Below, one piece after another: positions 7,092 through 17,092 of a DNA stretch of 32,515 nucleotides; the first letter of the stretch is position 1, and the number at the start of each line of letters is the position of its first letter. The DNA lies in the NCBI GenBank assembly GCA_025927765.1, contig JAICKU010000044.1, forward strand, positions 1-32,515, in the 5' to 3' direction. The DNA comes from Burkholderiales bacterium. GTDB lineage: Bacteria; Pseudomonadota; Gammaproteobacteria; Burkholderiales; Casimicrobiaceae. The notes below the pieces were generated by a model, which made no database searches, was not told the DNA's origin, and saw only the letters and a list, made by a program, of their open reading frames with translations. The translations under genes and the position numbers were made by a program.

Positions 7092-9601
7092 CGCGTGACC
7101 TCGTACGTCCCCAGCATCTCGTAGACGGCGTTCAGGACGCCCAGGGCAAACCATAGCATCAGGGTCGCGACACCCAGGATCAGCCCGTCGGCCGCCAACG
7201 GCATCGCCATGCGAAAGAACTGGCGCAATGGCGACACGAGCACGATCAGCGAATACATCGCCATCGTGCCGAGCACGATCGCCCACAGCGCCCGATTGGC
7301 GGCGGCGACGTGGCGAAGCATGCGACGTCCGCCGGCGCGCGCGAATAGGATCAGCGACAGGTTCGCGACGATGATCGCCGTGAACGCAAGAAGACGCGTC
7401 CGTTCCTCCGGCATGTTCTCCCGGAGTGCGAACCCGTAGACGACCAGGCAGAAAGCGAGCGCGATCACGCCTTCGAGCACGGCGAGCGCGAACACGCGCC
7501 CGCCGAGCAGCCGTGTGCCTGCGCGCCGCGGCGCGCGGCGCATCACGTCGGACTCGGCCGGTTCGGCCTCGAAGGCGATCGAGCACGCGGGATCGATCAC
7601 GAACTCGAGAAAGACGACGTGCGCGGGAAAGAGCACGAGCGGTCCCCCGACGAGCACGGGCAGAAGGCCGAGCCCGGCGATCGGCACGTGCACGGAGACG
7701 AGGTACGACAGCGCCTTGCGCAGGTTGTCGAAGATCGTGCGCCCCTGCCGGATCGCGCGCACGATCGAGCCGAAATCGTCGTCGAGCAGCACGAGGTCGG
7801 CCGCTTCGCGCGCCACGTCCGTGCCCCGCGCGCCCATGGCGATTCCGATCTGTGCCGCCTGCAATGCGGGCGCGTCGTTCACGCCGTCGCCGGTCATCGC
7901 GACGACGTGCCCGCCGCGTGCGAGCGCCTCGACGATGCGCAGCTTCTGCGCGGGCACGACGCGTGCGAACACATCGCTCGTCGCGAGGCGAATGGCGAAC
8001 TCGTCATCGGTCATCGCATCGACTTGCGTGCCCGTCACCACCACCGGGTCGTCGCTGACGCCGGCTTCCCGCGCGATCGCACGCGCGGTGACGGCGAAAT
8101 CGCCGGTGATGACGATCACGCGCACGCCGGCGCTGCGGCATTCGCGCATCGCCTTCGGTACCGAGGGACGCAGCGGGTCGACAAGGCCGACGAGGCCGAC
8201 GAACGCGAGGGGCAGCGCGCGTGGATCGTCGGGAAGCGCTGCCGCGCCATACTCGCACCGGGCAACGCCGAGGACGCGCATGCCGCTCGCCGCCATCGAC
8301 GTGGCTTCGTGCAGCACCGCCTCTGCCTCGCCTGGCGCCAATGCACATGCTGCGACGATCGCTTCCGGCGCGCCTTTCGCGGCGACGAGCAGTGGCCTCG
8401 ATTGCGGATCGCGCCACGCGTGCGTGACGATCAGCCGCCGGGACGAAAGCGGATAGCGGCGGACGAGTTCGGCTGGCCGCGCGGACGACGGTGCGTGGAG
8501 TTCGTGGAACGCGCGCTCCATGGGATCGAGCGGGCGCGGCTCGCTCGCGAGAACACCGATGCGGACCACCTCTGCAAACGGGTCGGGTACGTCGCGTCCC
8601 GTCACTTCGAAGACCTGCCCGTTTGCGTAGATCCTTCGCACCGTCATGCGGTTCTGCGTCAACGTGCCGGTCTTGTCGACGCAAAGCACGGTCGCGGCGC
8701 CGAGCGCCTCGATCGCCGCGATGCGTCTTGTCAGCACACGGGCGCGCGTCATGCGCCAGGCGCCGAGCGCGAGGAACACCGTGAGCACGACCGGGAACTC
8801 CTCGGGAAGTATCGCCATCGCGAGCGTCACGCCGGCGAGGATGCCGCCGAGCCATCCGCCGCGCGTCGCGACATAGACGGCGACGAGCAGCGCACAGACG
8901 AAGAACGCGAGCACCGAGAACGCCAGCACGAGCCCGCGCATCTCGTGTTGCAGCGCAGTCGCCTGCGTGTCGAGCCGTTCGAGCGAGCGGCCGATGCGGC
9001 CCATCTCGCTCTGCGCGCCGGTTGCCGTCACGCGTGCGAGACCTTGGCCACGCACGACGAGCGTCCCGGCGAACACTCTCGATGCACCGTCGGGAACCGG
9101 ATCGCGGGATGGCGACTTCATCACCGGCACCGATTCGCCGGTCAGCAGCGATTCGTCGACGTTCACAACGTCGCCTTCGAGCAGCACGCCGTCGGCGGCG
9201 ACGCGATCGCCTTCGCCGATGACGAGTACGTCGTCGACGACCACCTCGCGGCCCGGAATGCGCCGCTCGATGCCGTCGCGGATCACGAGGGCGCGCGGAC
9301 TCGCGAGATCGCGCAGCGCCTCGAGCACGCGCTCGGTCTTGAATTCCTGGTAGAGCGTGATCGCCATCACGACGACCACCGATGCGGCGAGGAACGCCGC
9401 CTCGACGCGGTCGCCGAGCGCGAGATAGATGGCAACGGCCGCGACGAGCAGGCCGAACATGGGTTCCGCGAGCGCATGGAGGGCGCTTGCGAGAAACGAG
9501 CGCGCCCGGCTTCGCGGCAGCTCGTTCGGGCCGTGCTTCGCGAGCCGCCGTTGCGCGTCTTCGCCGGTGAGGCCATGCACTCGATCGCCCGCGGCGCTCA
9601 T
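7088..9601 (-). CDS. Cation-transporting P-type ATPase (PEEFP type)
   Basis: An 837-residue inner-membrane ion pump. In order it has an N-terminal cation ATPase domain (LTGEDAQRRLAKHGPNELP), the actuator TGES (154-157), a TM4 motif PEEFP (266-270), the phosphorylation site DKTGT (309-313), KGAPE in the nucleotide domain, the hinge TGDGVNDAPA, and a C-terminal set of membrane helices. Overall it looks like the Ca2+-type P2 pumps, but those usually have PEGLP in TM4, so the ion cannot be assigned. The ATG overlaps the upstream Mg-type ATPase stop as ATGA, and its own stop overlaps the pta start, so it is the second gene of a coupled four-gene operon. Confidence 0.93.
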   Translation of the reverse strand: MSAAGDRVHGLTGEDAQRRLAKHGPNELPRSRARSFLASALHALAEPMFGLLVAAVAIYLALGDRVEAAFLAASVVVVMAITLYQEFKTERVLEALRDLASPRALVIRDGIERRIPGREVVVDDVLVIGEGDRVAADGVLLEGDVVNVDESLLTGESVPVMKSPSRDPVPDGASRVFAGTLVVRGQGLARVTATGAQSEMGRIGRSLERLDTQATALQHEMRGLVLAFSVLAFFVCALLVAVYVATRGGWLGGILAGVTLAMAILPEEFPVVLTVFLALGAWRMTRARVLTRRIAAIEALGAATVLCVDKTGTLTQNRMTVRRIYANGQVFEVTGRDVPDPFAEVVRIGVLASEPRPLDPMERAFHELHAPSSARPAELVRRYPLSSRRLIVTHAWRDPQSRPLLVAAKGAPEAIVAACALAPGEAEAVLHEATSMAASGMRVLGVARCEYGAAALPDDPRALPLAFVGLVGLVDPLRPSVPKAMRECRSAGVRVIVITGDFAVTARAIAREAGVSDDPVVVTGTQVDAMTDDEFAIRLATSDVFARVVPAQKLRIVEALARGGHVVAMTGDGVNDAPALQAAQIGIAMGARGTDVAREAADLVLLDDDFGSIVRAIRQGRTIFDNLRKALSYLVSVHVPIAGLGLLPVLVGGPLVLFPAHVVFLEFVIDPACSIAFEAEPAESDVMRRAPRRAGTRLLGGRVFALAVLEGVIALAFCLVVYGFALRENMPEERTRLLAFTAIIVANLSLILFARAGGRRMLRHVAAANRALWAIVLGTMAMYSLIVLVSPLRQFFRMAMPLAADGLILGVATLMLWFALGVLNAVYEMLGTYEVTR

Positions 9602-12162
9602 GGCGCGCGTTCCAGCGTCCCGATCGACGCGCGCGGACGCCCGCGGATCCGCGCGTCGTGTGCCTGAAATGCGCGCTTCTTCACGAGTTGCGCGAGCACG
9701 AGATAGACGGCGACGAGCACGACGAGCACCACGAAGAACGTGGCCGGGGGCGCGACGAAGCCCACCAGCGGGCCGAGCGGCGTGAACGGCAGCGCGAGTG
9801 CGACGCAGAGCACGCCGAGCGATGTCGCCACCAGCATCGGATGCGGCCGGCTCGAAAGCGGATCGTGCCGCGTGCGAATGATGAAGATGACGAGCACCTG
9901 CGTGGCGATCGACTCGATGAACCAGCCGGTCTGGAAGAGAGCGACGCCCGCTCCGAGCAGCAGCAGCACGCCGAACGTCAGCAGGTCGAAAAGCGAGCTC
10001 ACCGGCCCGAGTACCAGCATGAAGCGCCGGATCTCGCGCACGTCCCATACGTGCGGCCGCCGCAGCTCGGACTCGTCGACGCGGTCGAACGGAATCGCCG
10101 TCTCCGACACGTCGTAGAGCAGGTTGTTGAGCAGGATCTGTACGGGAAGCATGGGCAGGAACGGGAGGAACAGCGTCGCCGCCGCCATGCTGAGCATGTT
10201 CCCGAAGTTCGAGCTCGTCGCCATCATCAGGTACTTCATGATGTTCGCGTAGGTGCGCCGGCCCTCGAGCACGCCGTCGCGCACGACGCCGAGCCGCCCG
10301 CGCGTGAGGATCACGTCGGCCGCTTCGCGCGCGACGCCAACCGCGCCCTGCACCGAGATGCCGACGTCGGCGGCGTGCATCGCGGGTGCGTCGTTGATGC
10401 CGTCGCCGATGAAGCCCACGATGCGCCCCCGCGATCGCAGCGCCTGGACGATGCGCGTCTTCTGCGCGGGCGACACGCGTGCAAAGAGCTTCGCGCGCAA
10501 GGCGGCCGCAGCCAGCGCATCGCCGGCAAGCGCGTCGATGTCGCGTCCCGTCAGGACGTCGGTCACGTCGACGTGCAGCGCGCCGCACACGTGACGCGCC
10601 ACGCGCTCGTTGTCACCGGTCAGGATCTTCATCTCGATGCCGGCGCGCGCGAGTGCGGCCACGGCATGGGCCGCATCCGCGCGAGGCGGATCGAGGAATG
10701 TCACGAAGCCTTCGAACGCGAGGCCGGATTCGTCGGCCGGTTCGAGCCGTTCGCCTTCGCGGTCGAGGCGGCGCGTCGCGACCGCGAGCACGCGCAGGCC
10801 CTGCTCGCCGAGCGCATGGAAGCGAGCGATGGCCGCGTCGTTGTCCGATGCGCAAAGATCGCGCACGTTGCCGTCCGGGGTAGCGATGCGGTTACAGCGC
10901 CCGAGGACGTCCTCGGGCGCGCCCTTGACGATCAGCAGCGGTCCCGCATCGGTCGCGACGAGGATCGAGACGACGCGCCGCACGAAATCGAACGCGAGCT
11001 CGTCGAGCTTGCGGTACCGCTCCGGATCGCGATCGTCGCGGTCGGCAAGCAGTGCGTCGTCGAGCGGGCTCCGGACGCCGGTGGCGAAGCGGCTGTTGAC
11101 GCGCGCGAGGCGCAGGACGCGATCGCCGGCGGCGCCGTCCGCGCCTTCTGCATTCGCGACGCAAATCCGCGCCTCGGTGAGCGTCCCCGTCTTGTCCGAG
11201 CACAGCACGTCGATGCTGCCGAGCGCGTAGATCGCTGACGGCCGCTTGACGATCACGTGGCTCCGCGCAAGGCGCAACGCGCCGCGAGCGAGCGTCACCG
11301 ACACGATCATCGGTAGAAGCTCCGGCGTGAGCCCCACGGCGAGCGCGACCGCGAACAGGAAGGACTCGAGCCAGGGCCGATGGAACGCGGCATTGACGAG
11401 CACCACGAACAGCACGAGGAAAATCGTGAGCCGCAGGATCATCAAGCCGAAGCGGTGCACGCCGCGCTCGAGCGGTGGCTCGGGCCGCTCGGAGGCGAGC
11501 TCGCCGGCCATCGATCCGAGCAGGGTCGCGCCGCCGGTCTTCTCGACGACGAAGCGCCCCGCGCCGCTCGCGATCGACGAGCCCATGCGCATCGCGTGCT
11601 CTGCCGCACCTTCGCCCACGTGCTTCTCGACGGGAAACGGCTCGCCGGTCAGCGCGGCTTCGTTGACGAAGAGCCGGTCCGCGTCGACCAGGGTTCCATC
11701 GGCGGGCACGACGTCGCCGGCGCGAAGCAGCGCGAGATCGCCGGGCACGACCTGTGCGACCGGCACTGCGCGGCGTTCGCCGTCGCGCACGACGATCGCC
11801 GTCGCCGCGATTGTCGCCTGCAAACGCGCAAGCGCGCGCTCGGCACGGTGCTCCTGGACGAAGTCGAGCGTCACGCTGGCGACGACGATTACGAGGATGA
11901 TCGTCATGCTCGTCGTTTCGCCGGTCCAGCCGAGCACGGCGCTCGCCGTCATCAGGAGCAGGACGAGCGGGTTGCGGAAGTGCAGCAGGTATTCGACGAA
12001 GACGGCGTGCCGCGCGCTCGCGAGAACGACGTTCGGGCCGTACGCCACGAGTCGCTCGCGTGCCTCGCGCGCGGTCAGCCCGGACGCGGCGGTGCGATCG
12101 CCGGGAGCACGCTCGCCCTCGTGCATCTCGTGCTCCATCGACGGCGAAGGACGATCTTCCAT
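9598..12162 (-). CDS. Magnesium-type P-type ATPase (MgtA/MgtB family)
   Basis: An 854-residue inner-membrane pump. It shows the actuator TGEP (172-175), TM4 motif PELLP (280-284) as in MgtA, DKTGT (323-327), the hinge IGDGINDAPA, and the family signature TYANIMKYLMMATSSNFGNM followed by FLPFLPMLPVQILLNNLLYD. MgtA pumps import Mg2+ using ATP. The chosen ATG (12162) lies downstream of the predicted FNR-type promoter start near 12187; the longer frame from 12216 would begin upstream of that. The N-terminal ~25 residues are acidic and His/Met/Glu rich. It is the first gene of the ATPase-ATPase-pta-ackA operon. No magnesium-sensing leader was recognised, so control by oxygen rather than Mg2+ is inferred. 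Confidence 0.92.
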   Translation of the reverse strand: MEDRPSPSMEHEMHEGERAPGDRTAASGLTAREARERLVAYGPNVVLASARHAVFVEYLLHFRNPLVLLLMTASAVLGWTGETTSMTIILVIVVASVTLDFVQEHRAERALARLQATIAATAIVVRDGERRAVPVAQVVPGDLALLRAGDVVPADGTLVDADRLFVNEAALTGEPFPVEKHVGEGAAEHAMRMGSSIASGAGRFVVEKTGGATLLGSMAGELASERPEPPLERGVHRFGLMILRLTIFLVLFVVLVNAAFHRPWLESFLFAVALAVGLTPELLPMIVSVTLARGALRLARSHVIVKRPSAIYALGSIDVLCSDKTGTLTEARICVANAEGADGAAGDRVLRLARVNSRFATGVRSPLDDALLADRDDRDPERYRKLDELAFDFVRRVVSILVATDAGPLLIVKGAPEDVLGRCNRIATPDGNVRDLCASDNDAAIARFHALGEQGLRVLAVATRRLDREGERLEPADESGLAFEGFVTFLDPPRADAAHAVAALARAGIEMKILTGDNERVARHVCGALHVDVTDVLTGRDIDALAGDALAAAALRAKLFARVSPAQKTRIVQALRSRGRIVGFIGDGINDAPAMHAADVGISVQGAVGVAREAADVILTRGRLGVVRDGVLEGRRTYANIMKYLMMATSSNFGNMLSMAAATLFLPFLPMLPVQILLNNLLYDVSETAIPFDRVDESELRRPHVWDVREIRRFMLVLGPVSSLFDLLTFGVLLLLGAGVALFQTGWFIESIATQVLVIFIIRTRHDPLSSRPHPMLVATSLGVLCVALALPFTPLGPLVGFVAPPATFFVVLVVLVAVYLVLAQLVKKRAFQAHDARIRGRPRASIGTLERAP

Positions 12163-12193
12163 GAAGGGCCGTCTGTTGCTGTCCACGTCCGGG

Positions 12194-12235
12194 ATGAAAG
12201 CGGATGCGCGATGCACCGGTGTTGACGACGGTCAA
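12194..12235 (-). promoter_or_regulatory. FNR-type promoter of the ATPase-pta-ackA operon
   Basis: The perfect palindrome TTGACGACGGTCAA (12222-12235) is followed on the minus strand by TTTCAT (12194-12199), a 4/6 match to a -10 box, with 32 bp between centres. The predicted start near 12187 precedes the ATG at 12162. The same palindrome also faces the Hsp20 gene. Confidence 0.6.
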
Positions 12236-12262
12236 TACCGGCCGCATCCGGGCTCCTATGAT
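12222..12262 (+). promoter_or_regulatory. FNR-type promoter of hsp20-CBS
   Basis: The shared palindrome at 12222-12235 is followed on the plus strand by TATGAT (12257-12262), a 5/6 match to a -10 box, centre spacing 31 bp. The predicted start near 12269 gives an untranslated leader of about 90 bases before hsp20. No strong -35 box is needed or seen, which fits an activator-dependent promoter. Confidence 0.68.
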
Positions 12263-12359
12263 GGATGCGTTCGGTGCGCGACGCCGTCACTGAATCGCCA
12301 CCGGACCGGTCAGGCGGCGCCGGGTCTTCATAGTCTCGACAACGACACGGAGGAGCACG

Positions 12360-12797
12360 ATGGCCAATCTGACACACTTCAATCCGCTTGTGGAACTGGC
12401 TCGCTTCGATCCGTTCCGCGAGTTCGACGAGACGTTCCGGATGCCGCGCGGAGTTCTGCGCGCGCTGCCCGAGGAGCCCCAGATCCGGATGGACGTCACC
12501 GAGGACGACAAGGGCTACCACGTCCGCGCCGAGATCCCGGGCGTACGCAAGGACGACATCAAGGTCTCGATCGACGGCAACCGCGTGTCGATTCAGGCGG
12601 AGGTGCGCAAGGAGAAGGAAGAAAAGAAAGGGGAGACGCTCCGCAGCGAACGCTACTATGGCACGCAGTATCGAGGTTTCACGCTCGCCCAGGACATCGA
12701 CCAGGCGAGCGCCGACGCCACCTATGAGAGCGGCATCCTGTCGCTGACGTTGCCGAAGAAGGCGCCGCGTCGTGCGACCGAAGTCGCCGTCAAGTAA
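12360..12797 (+). CDS. Small heat shock protein (Hsp20)
   Basis: A 145-residue ATP-independent chaperone that holds unfolding proteins in the cytoplasm. A short N-terminal arm (with FDPFREFDETFR) is followed by the alpha-crystallin domain from about residue 42 (IRMDVTEDDKGYHVRAEIPG) to about 134, ending in the family motif YESGILSLTLPKK. The C-terminal I/V-x-I/V anchor is weak (VAVK). GGAGGA lies seven bases before the ATG. It is the first gene of a two-gene unit with the CBS-BON protein. An FNR-type site instead of a heat-shock element in front points to induction by oxygen loss. Confidence 0.95.
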   Translation: MANLTHFNPLVELARFDPFREFDETFRMPRGVLRALPEEPQIRMDVTEDDKGYHVRAEIPGVRKDDIKVSIDGNRVSIQAEVRKEKEEKKGETLRSERYYGTQYRGFTLAQDIDQASADATYESGILSLTLPKKAPRRATEVAVK

Positions 12798-12833
12798 TAC
12801 CGTCGAGGCGGCCACGCGCTAACGGAGGATGCC

Positions 12834-13565
12834 ATGAAAACCGAAGACGTGATGACGCGGGCCGTGGTGACGGTTGGGCCGGACGCGACGTTGCGCGAAG
12901 CGATCGAGCGGATGGTGTCGTACCGAATCAGCGGCGTGCCCGTCGTCGATTCGAGCGGCAAACTCGTCGGCATGTTGACGGAAGGCGACCTCGTCCGCCG
13001 GACCGAGATGGGCACCGAGGCACCGCGCCGGCGCTGGCTCGAGCTCTTGCTCGGCCCGGGATCGCGCGCCGACGACTATTCGCGCACGCACGGCGTGCGT
13101 GTCCGGGACGTGATGTCCCCGAACGTCGTCGCGGCCGCGCGCGACACGCCACTGCACGAGATCGTGCGGCAGATGGAGGAGCACGCCATCAAGCGCGTGC
13201 CGGTCGTCGAGAAGGGCAAGCTTGTCGGCATCGTGAGCCGCGCCGATCTCGTCGCCGCGCTCGCGCACCACCTTGCACCCGGGAGCGAAACGCTGGTCAC
13301 CGACGAGGCTATCCGCCGCCGCATCGTGGCGGCGATGAAGCGCGAGGCATGGTGTCCGTCGCACTCGCTGCGCGTGTCCGTGCACGACGGCGTCGCTCGC
13401 ATCGACGGCATGGTCTTCGACCAGCGCGAGCGTCGGGCGCTGCACGTGCTACTCGAAACGATGGAAGGCGTTCGTGGCATCGACGATCGCGTCGTATGCG
13501 TCGAGCCGATGTCGGGCACGGTCGTCGACGAGCCGTCAGGCGGCGTCGAACCCGTGCAACGATAG
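12834..13565 (+). CDS. CBS-pair protein with C-terminal BON domain
   Basis: A 243-residue soluble protein. CBS1 spans about 1-57 (MKTEDVMTRAVVTVGPDATL, then GVPVVDSSGKLVGMLTEGDL). A ~35-residue linker follows, CBS2 spans about 90-145 (VRDVMSPNVV, then RVPVVEKGKLVGIVSRADL), and a BON-like domain runs from about 160 to 225 (LRVSVHDGVARIDGMV). CBS pairs sense adenosine nucleotides; BON domains are linked to membrane or ligand binding. GGAGG lies before the ATG, 36 bases after hsp20. I infer an energy-state sensor in the low-oxygen set; its target is unknown. It ends 15 bases from the convergent ABC ATPase stop, with no terminator visible. Confidence 0.92.
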   Translation: MKTEDVMTRAVVTVGPDATLREAIERMVSYRISGVPVVDSSGKLVGMLTEGDLVRRTEMGTEAPRRRWLELLLGPGSRADDYSRTHGVRVRDVMSPNVVAAARDTPLHEIVRQMEEHAIKRVPVVEKGKLVGIVSRADLVAALAHHLAPGSETLVTDEAIRRRIVAAMKREAWCPSHSLRVSVHDGVARIDGMVFDQRERRALHVLLETMEGVRGIDDRVVCVEPMSGTVVDEPSGGVEPVQR

Positions 13566-13580
13566 CGAGCGTGAAAGCCA

Positions 13581-14435
13581 TTATTTCCGGGCCGTGCTGC
13601 CGGCGCAGTTCGACGAGTGCGTGCGGTTCGACGGGACGAACGCGGTGACGCCGTTCGCCGCGCGCGAGCCCTCCGGGTTGCCGGAGGCGTACCCGCTCGG
13701 CGTCTGATCGAGAGCGTCCGCCTGGTGCATCTCGCGCACGTTCGGCCGGTCGTTCACGATCCGGCCGTCGACGAGCTCGATGATGCGATCGCAGCGCCGC
13801 GCAAGCCGCGGGTCGTGCGTGACGATCAGGAACGTCGTCTTCTGCACTTCGTTCACCTTGCGCAGCAGGTCGAACACCGCGTCGGCCGACTGCGTGTCGA
13901 GATTGCCGCTCGGCTCGTCGGCCAGCACGAGCGCCGGCGACATCGCGAGGGCGCGCGCAATCGCGACTCGCTGCTGCTGACCCCCCGACAGGTCGTTCGC
14001 CTTGTGATGCGCACGATCGGCGAGGCCCACCTCCGCGAGGAGCCCGCCGGCCGTTTCGCGCATCGCTCGATCGGGGCGTCCGTGCGCCGCCATCATCGGC
14101 ATCATGACGTTCTCGAGCGCGGTGAACTCGGGCAGCAGATAGTGGTACTGGAAGACGAAGCCGATCGTGCGGCCGCGCAGTTGCGTCCGTTGCGCTTCGT
14201 CGAGCCGCGCCGAGGCTGCACCGGCGATCCACACTTCGCCCGTCGTCGGTCGATCGAGCAGGCCCATCACGTTCAGGAGCGTGCTCTTGCCCGATCCCGA
14301 CGGGCCGATCAACGCCGTGAACTCGCCACGATCGAGCGTCAGGTCGATTCCGTGCAGCACCTCGAGCTCGGCTGGCGTGCCGAGGGCATAGGACTTGTGC
14401 ACGCCGTCGAGGCGAAGGACCGGCGACTCGTTCAT
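13581..14435 (-). CDS. Exporter ABC ATPase (MacB/LolD/DevA type)
   Basis: A 284-residue ATPase that drives the permease encoded just upstream. Visible are Walker [11 protein letters not shown]-loop [12 protein letters not shown], signature LSGGQQQR, Walker [14 protein letters not shown] and the switch VTHD. Homologues of about 230 residues end after VDGRIV; this one runs on for about 50 residues of Ser/Asn/Ala-rich sequence without known features. In the DNA that tail includes a perfect hairpin (13670-13687). The ATG lies two bases after the permease stop. It is the third gene of the membrane-fusion/permease/ATPase operon, so an export or lipid-extraction system. Confidence 0.92.
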   Translation of the reverse strand: MNESPVLRLDGVHKSYALGTPAELEVLHGIDLTLDRGEFTALIGPSGSGKSTLLNVMGLLDRPTTGEVWIAGAASARLDEAQRTQLRGRTIGFVFQYHYLLPEFTALENVMMPMMAAHGRPDRAMRETAGGLLAEVGLADRAHHKANDLSGGQQQRVAIARALAMSPALVLADEPSGNLDTQSADAVFDLLRKVNEVQKTTFLIVTHDPRLARRCDRIIELVDGRIVNDRPNVREMHQADALDQTPSGYASGNPEGSRAANGVTAFVPSNRTHSSNCAGSTARK

Positions 14436-14437
14436 CG

Positions 14438-15660
<1,223 letters not shown>

Positions 15661-15664
<4 letters not shown>

Positions 15665-16968
15665 CGTGCGCGGCCCGCGGCGAACGTGACGGGACGCACG
15701 TGCTGGCCCTCCCTGACGCGGACGTTCGTCGCCGGCACCATCACGTCGCCCGCCGTGAGGCCGGAAACGATTTCGACCGCGCTGTCGCCGCGCAGACCCA
15801 GCGTCACCGGTTGCTTCGCTGTCCGGCCGCCGTGCACGGTGAGCACCCAGGGTTCGCGCGTCGCCGCATCATGCAACGCGTCGGCAGGCGCGATCAGCAC
15901 GTCGTTGCGCCGCGCGACTTCGATGTCGACCGATACCGTCATGTCCTGTCGCAGGTACGCGGGCGGATCCGGCACGCGGAGCTTGACCTGCACGGCGCCG
16001 CGTACCGCATCGATGCCTGGGTTCACGTAGAAGAGGTCGGCGGCGAACGTGTCACCGGGAAACGCGTCGGCCGACGCGAGCGCCTTCTGGCCGAGCGCGA
16101 GCTTGCCGAGGTTGCGCTCGTCGATGTTCACGACGAGTTGCGTCTCGCCGGCGGGGGCGAGAACGAGAAGCTCCTTGCCGGCCTGCGCCACGTCGCCCGA
16201 CTCGACGCTTCGCGCGATCAGCACTCCATTGGAAGGCGCGCGAATGAGGGTCGCCGCGAGCTTCGCCTCGGCCACGGTCACCTGCGCCTCCGCCTCCCGC
16301 AGGCTCGTCTGCGCGACCAAATAATCGGCGCCGCCGGGCCGCGCGTTCACGACCTGCAGTTGCGCGGTGCGCACCTGGCTACGGGCGATGTCGAGGTTGC
16401 GCTTCGCGTCGTCCAGTTGAGAGGGCGACACGAAATGGCTCGCGACGAGGTCGCTGGTGCGCTGGTACGTGCGCTCGGCCTGCGTCAGATTCGCTTGCGC
16501 CTGCGCAAGCGACTGCATCGCCATGGGCAGCGCCGAGGCGGTCATCTGGGCGAGCTTCGCCTGCGCTTGCGCGCGCGCCGCCTGCGCCTGCGCCAACGCG
16601 GCGCGCTCGTCGGACTGGTCGAGCTCGACCAGCACCTGGTCGCGTCGCACGGTGTCGCCTTCATCGACGGGAACGCGCGCGACGCGTCCGGTGATCTCCG
16701 ACGCGATCGACGCGCGCTGCGGCGTGATCACCTGGCCGCTCGCGACGACGCTTTGCACGAGATTTCCGCGCACGACCGAGTAGACGTCGACCGGCTTGTC
16801 GATGACGCGGAGCCAGACGAGCGTGGCGCCGCCGATCGCGATCGCCAGCGCAAGCGCGATGCCCGGCGCATGCCTTCGCACGATCGACACGAGCGTCGGC
16901 TTTCGACGGTCCTGGCCGATGACCGCCGTTCCTGCTCCGCCCGCCACGCCTTTTCCGATACGACGCAT
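15661..16968 (-). CDS. Membrane-fusion (HlyD/DevB-type) protein
   Basis: A 435-residue periplasmic adaptor. A cytoplasmic N-terminus leads to one membrane helix ([17 protein letters not shown]), then the lipoyl half-motif [11 protein letters not shown], a long Ala/Gln-rich coiled-coil hairpin ([20 protein letters not shown] onward), the second lipoyl half with [20 protein letters not shown], and beta-barrel and proximal domains. It would link the permease to an outer-membrane channel of the TolC class, which is not in this window. The ATG at 16968 overlaps the stop of a nine-residue upstream reading frame; longer in-frame starts lie upstream of the predicted promoter. The FNR-type promoter at 17018-17058 precedes it. 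Confidence 0.9.
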
Positions 16969-16997
16969 CACCTGCGCGCCGGCTGCTCGAACTGCAT
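16968..16997 (-). CDS. Possible 9-residue leader peptide
   Basis: ATG at 16997 with AGAGGA placed seven bases upstream opens MQFEQPARR and stops at TGA, whose A is the first base of the adaptor ATG (TGATG). The predicted transcript start is near 17011. The adaptor itself has only a weak ribosome site, so coupled translation through this leader is plausible. No codon bias suggesting an amino-acid attenuator is seen. Confidence 0.4.
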   Translation of the reverse strand: MQFEQPARR

Positions 16998-17017
16998 GTT
17001 CGTTCCTCTCGCAGGCG

Positions 17018-17058
17018 ATTGTAGGGACGCCGCGAGGCGACGTATTGACTGCGGTCAA
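17018..17058 (-). promoter_or_regulatory. FNR-type promoter of the exporter operon
   Basis: The perfect palindrome TTGACTGCGGTCAA (17045-17058) is followed on the minus strand by TACAAT (17018-17023), a 5/6 match to a -10 box, with centres 31 bp apart. Predicted start near 17011. The palindrome also faces the ligase gene on the other strand. Confidence 0.7.
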
Positions 17059-17086
17059 GACCGGGACGGGACGCTGCGCGCAAGAT
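17045..17086 (+). promoter_or_regulatory. FNR-type promoter of the PaaK-like ligase
   Basis: The same palindrome has CAAGAT (17081-17086) 32 bp away centre to centre on the plus strand. It matches the -10 consensus at three positions, including the second A and final T. The predicted start near 17093 coincides with the first ATG, so the transcript would be leaderless or the ATG at 17135 would be used. Confidence 0.45.
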
Positions 17087-17092
17087 GACTCG

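Noticed and set aside
12263-12359. RNA thermometer in the hsp20 leader
   Set aside because: No ROSE or four-U pairing to the GGAGGA ribosome site could be found by eye.
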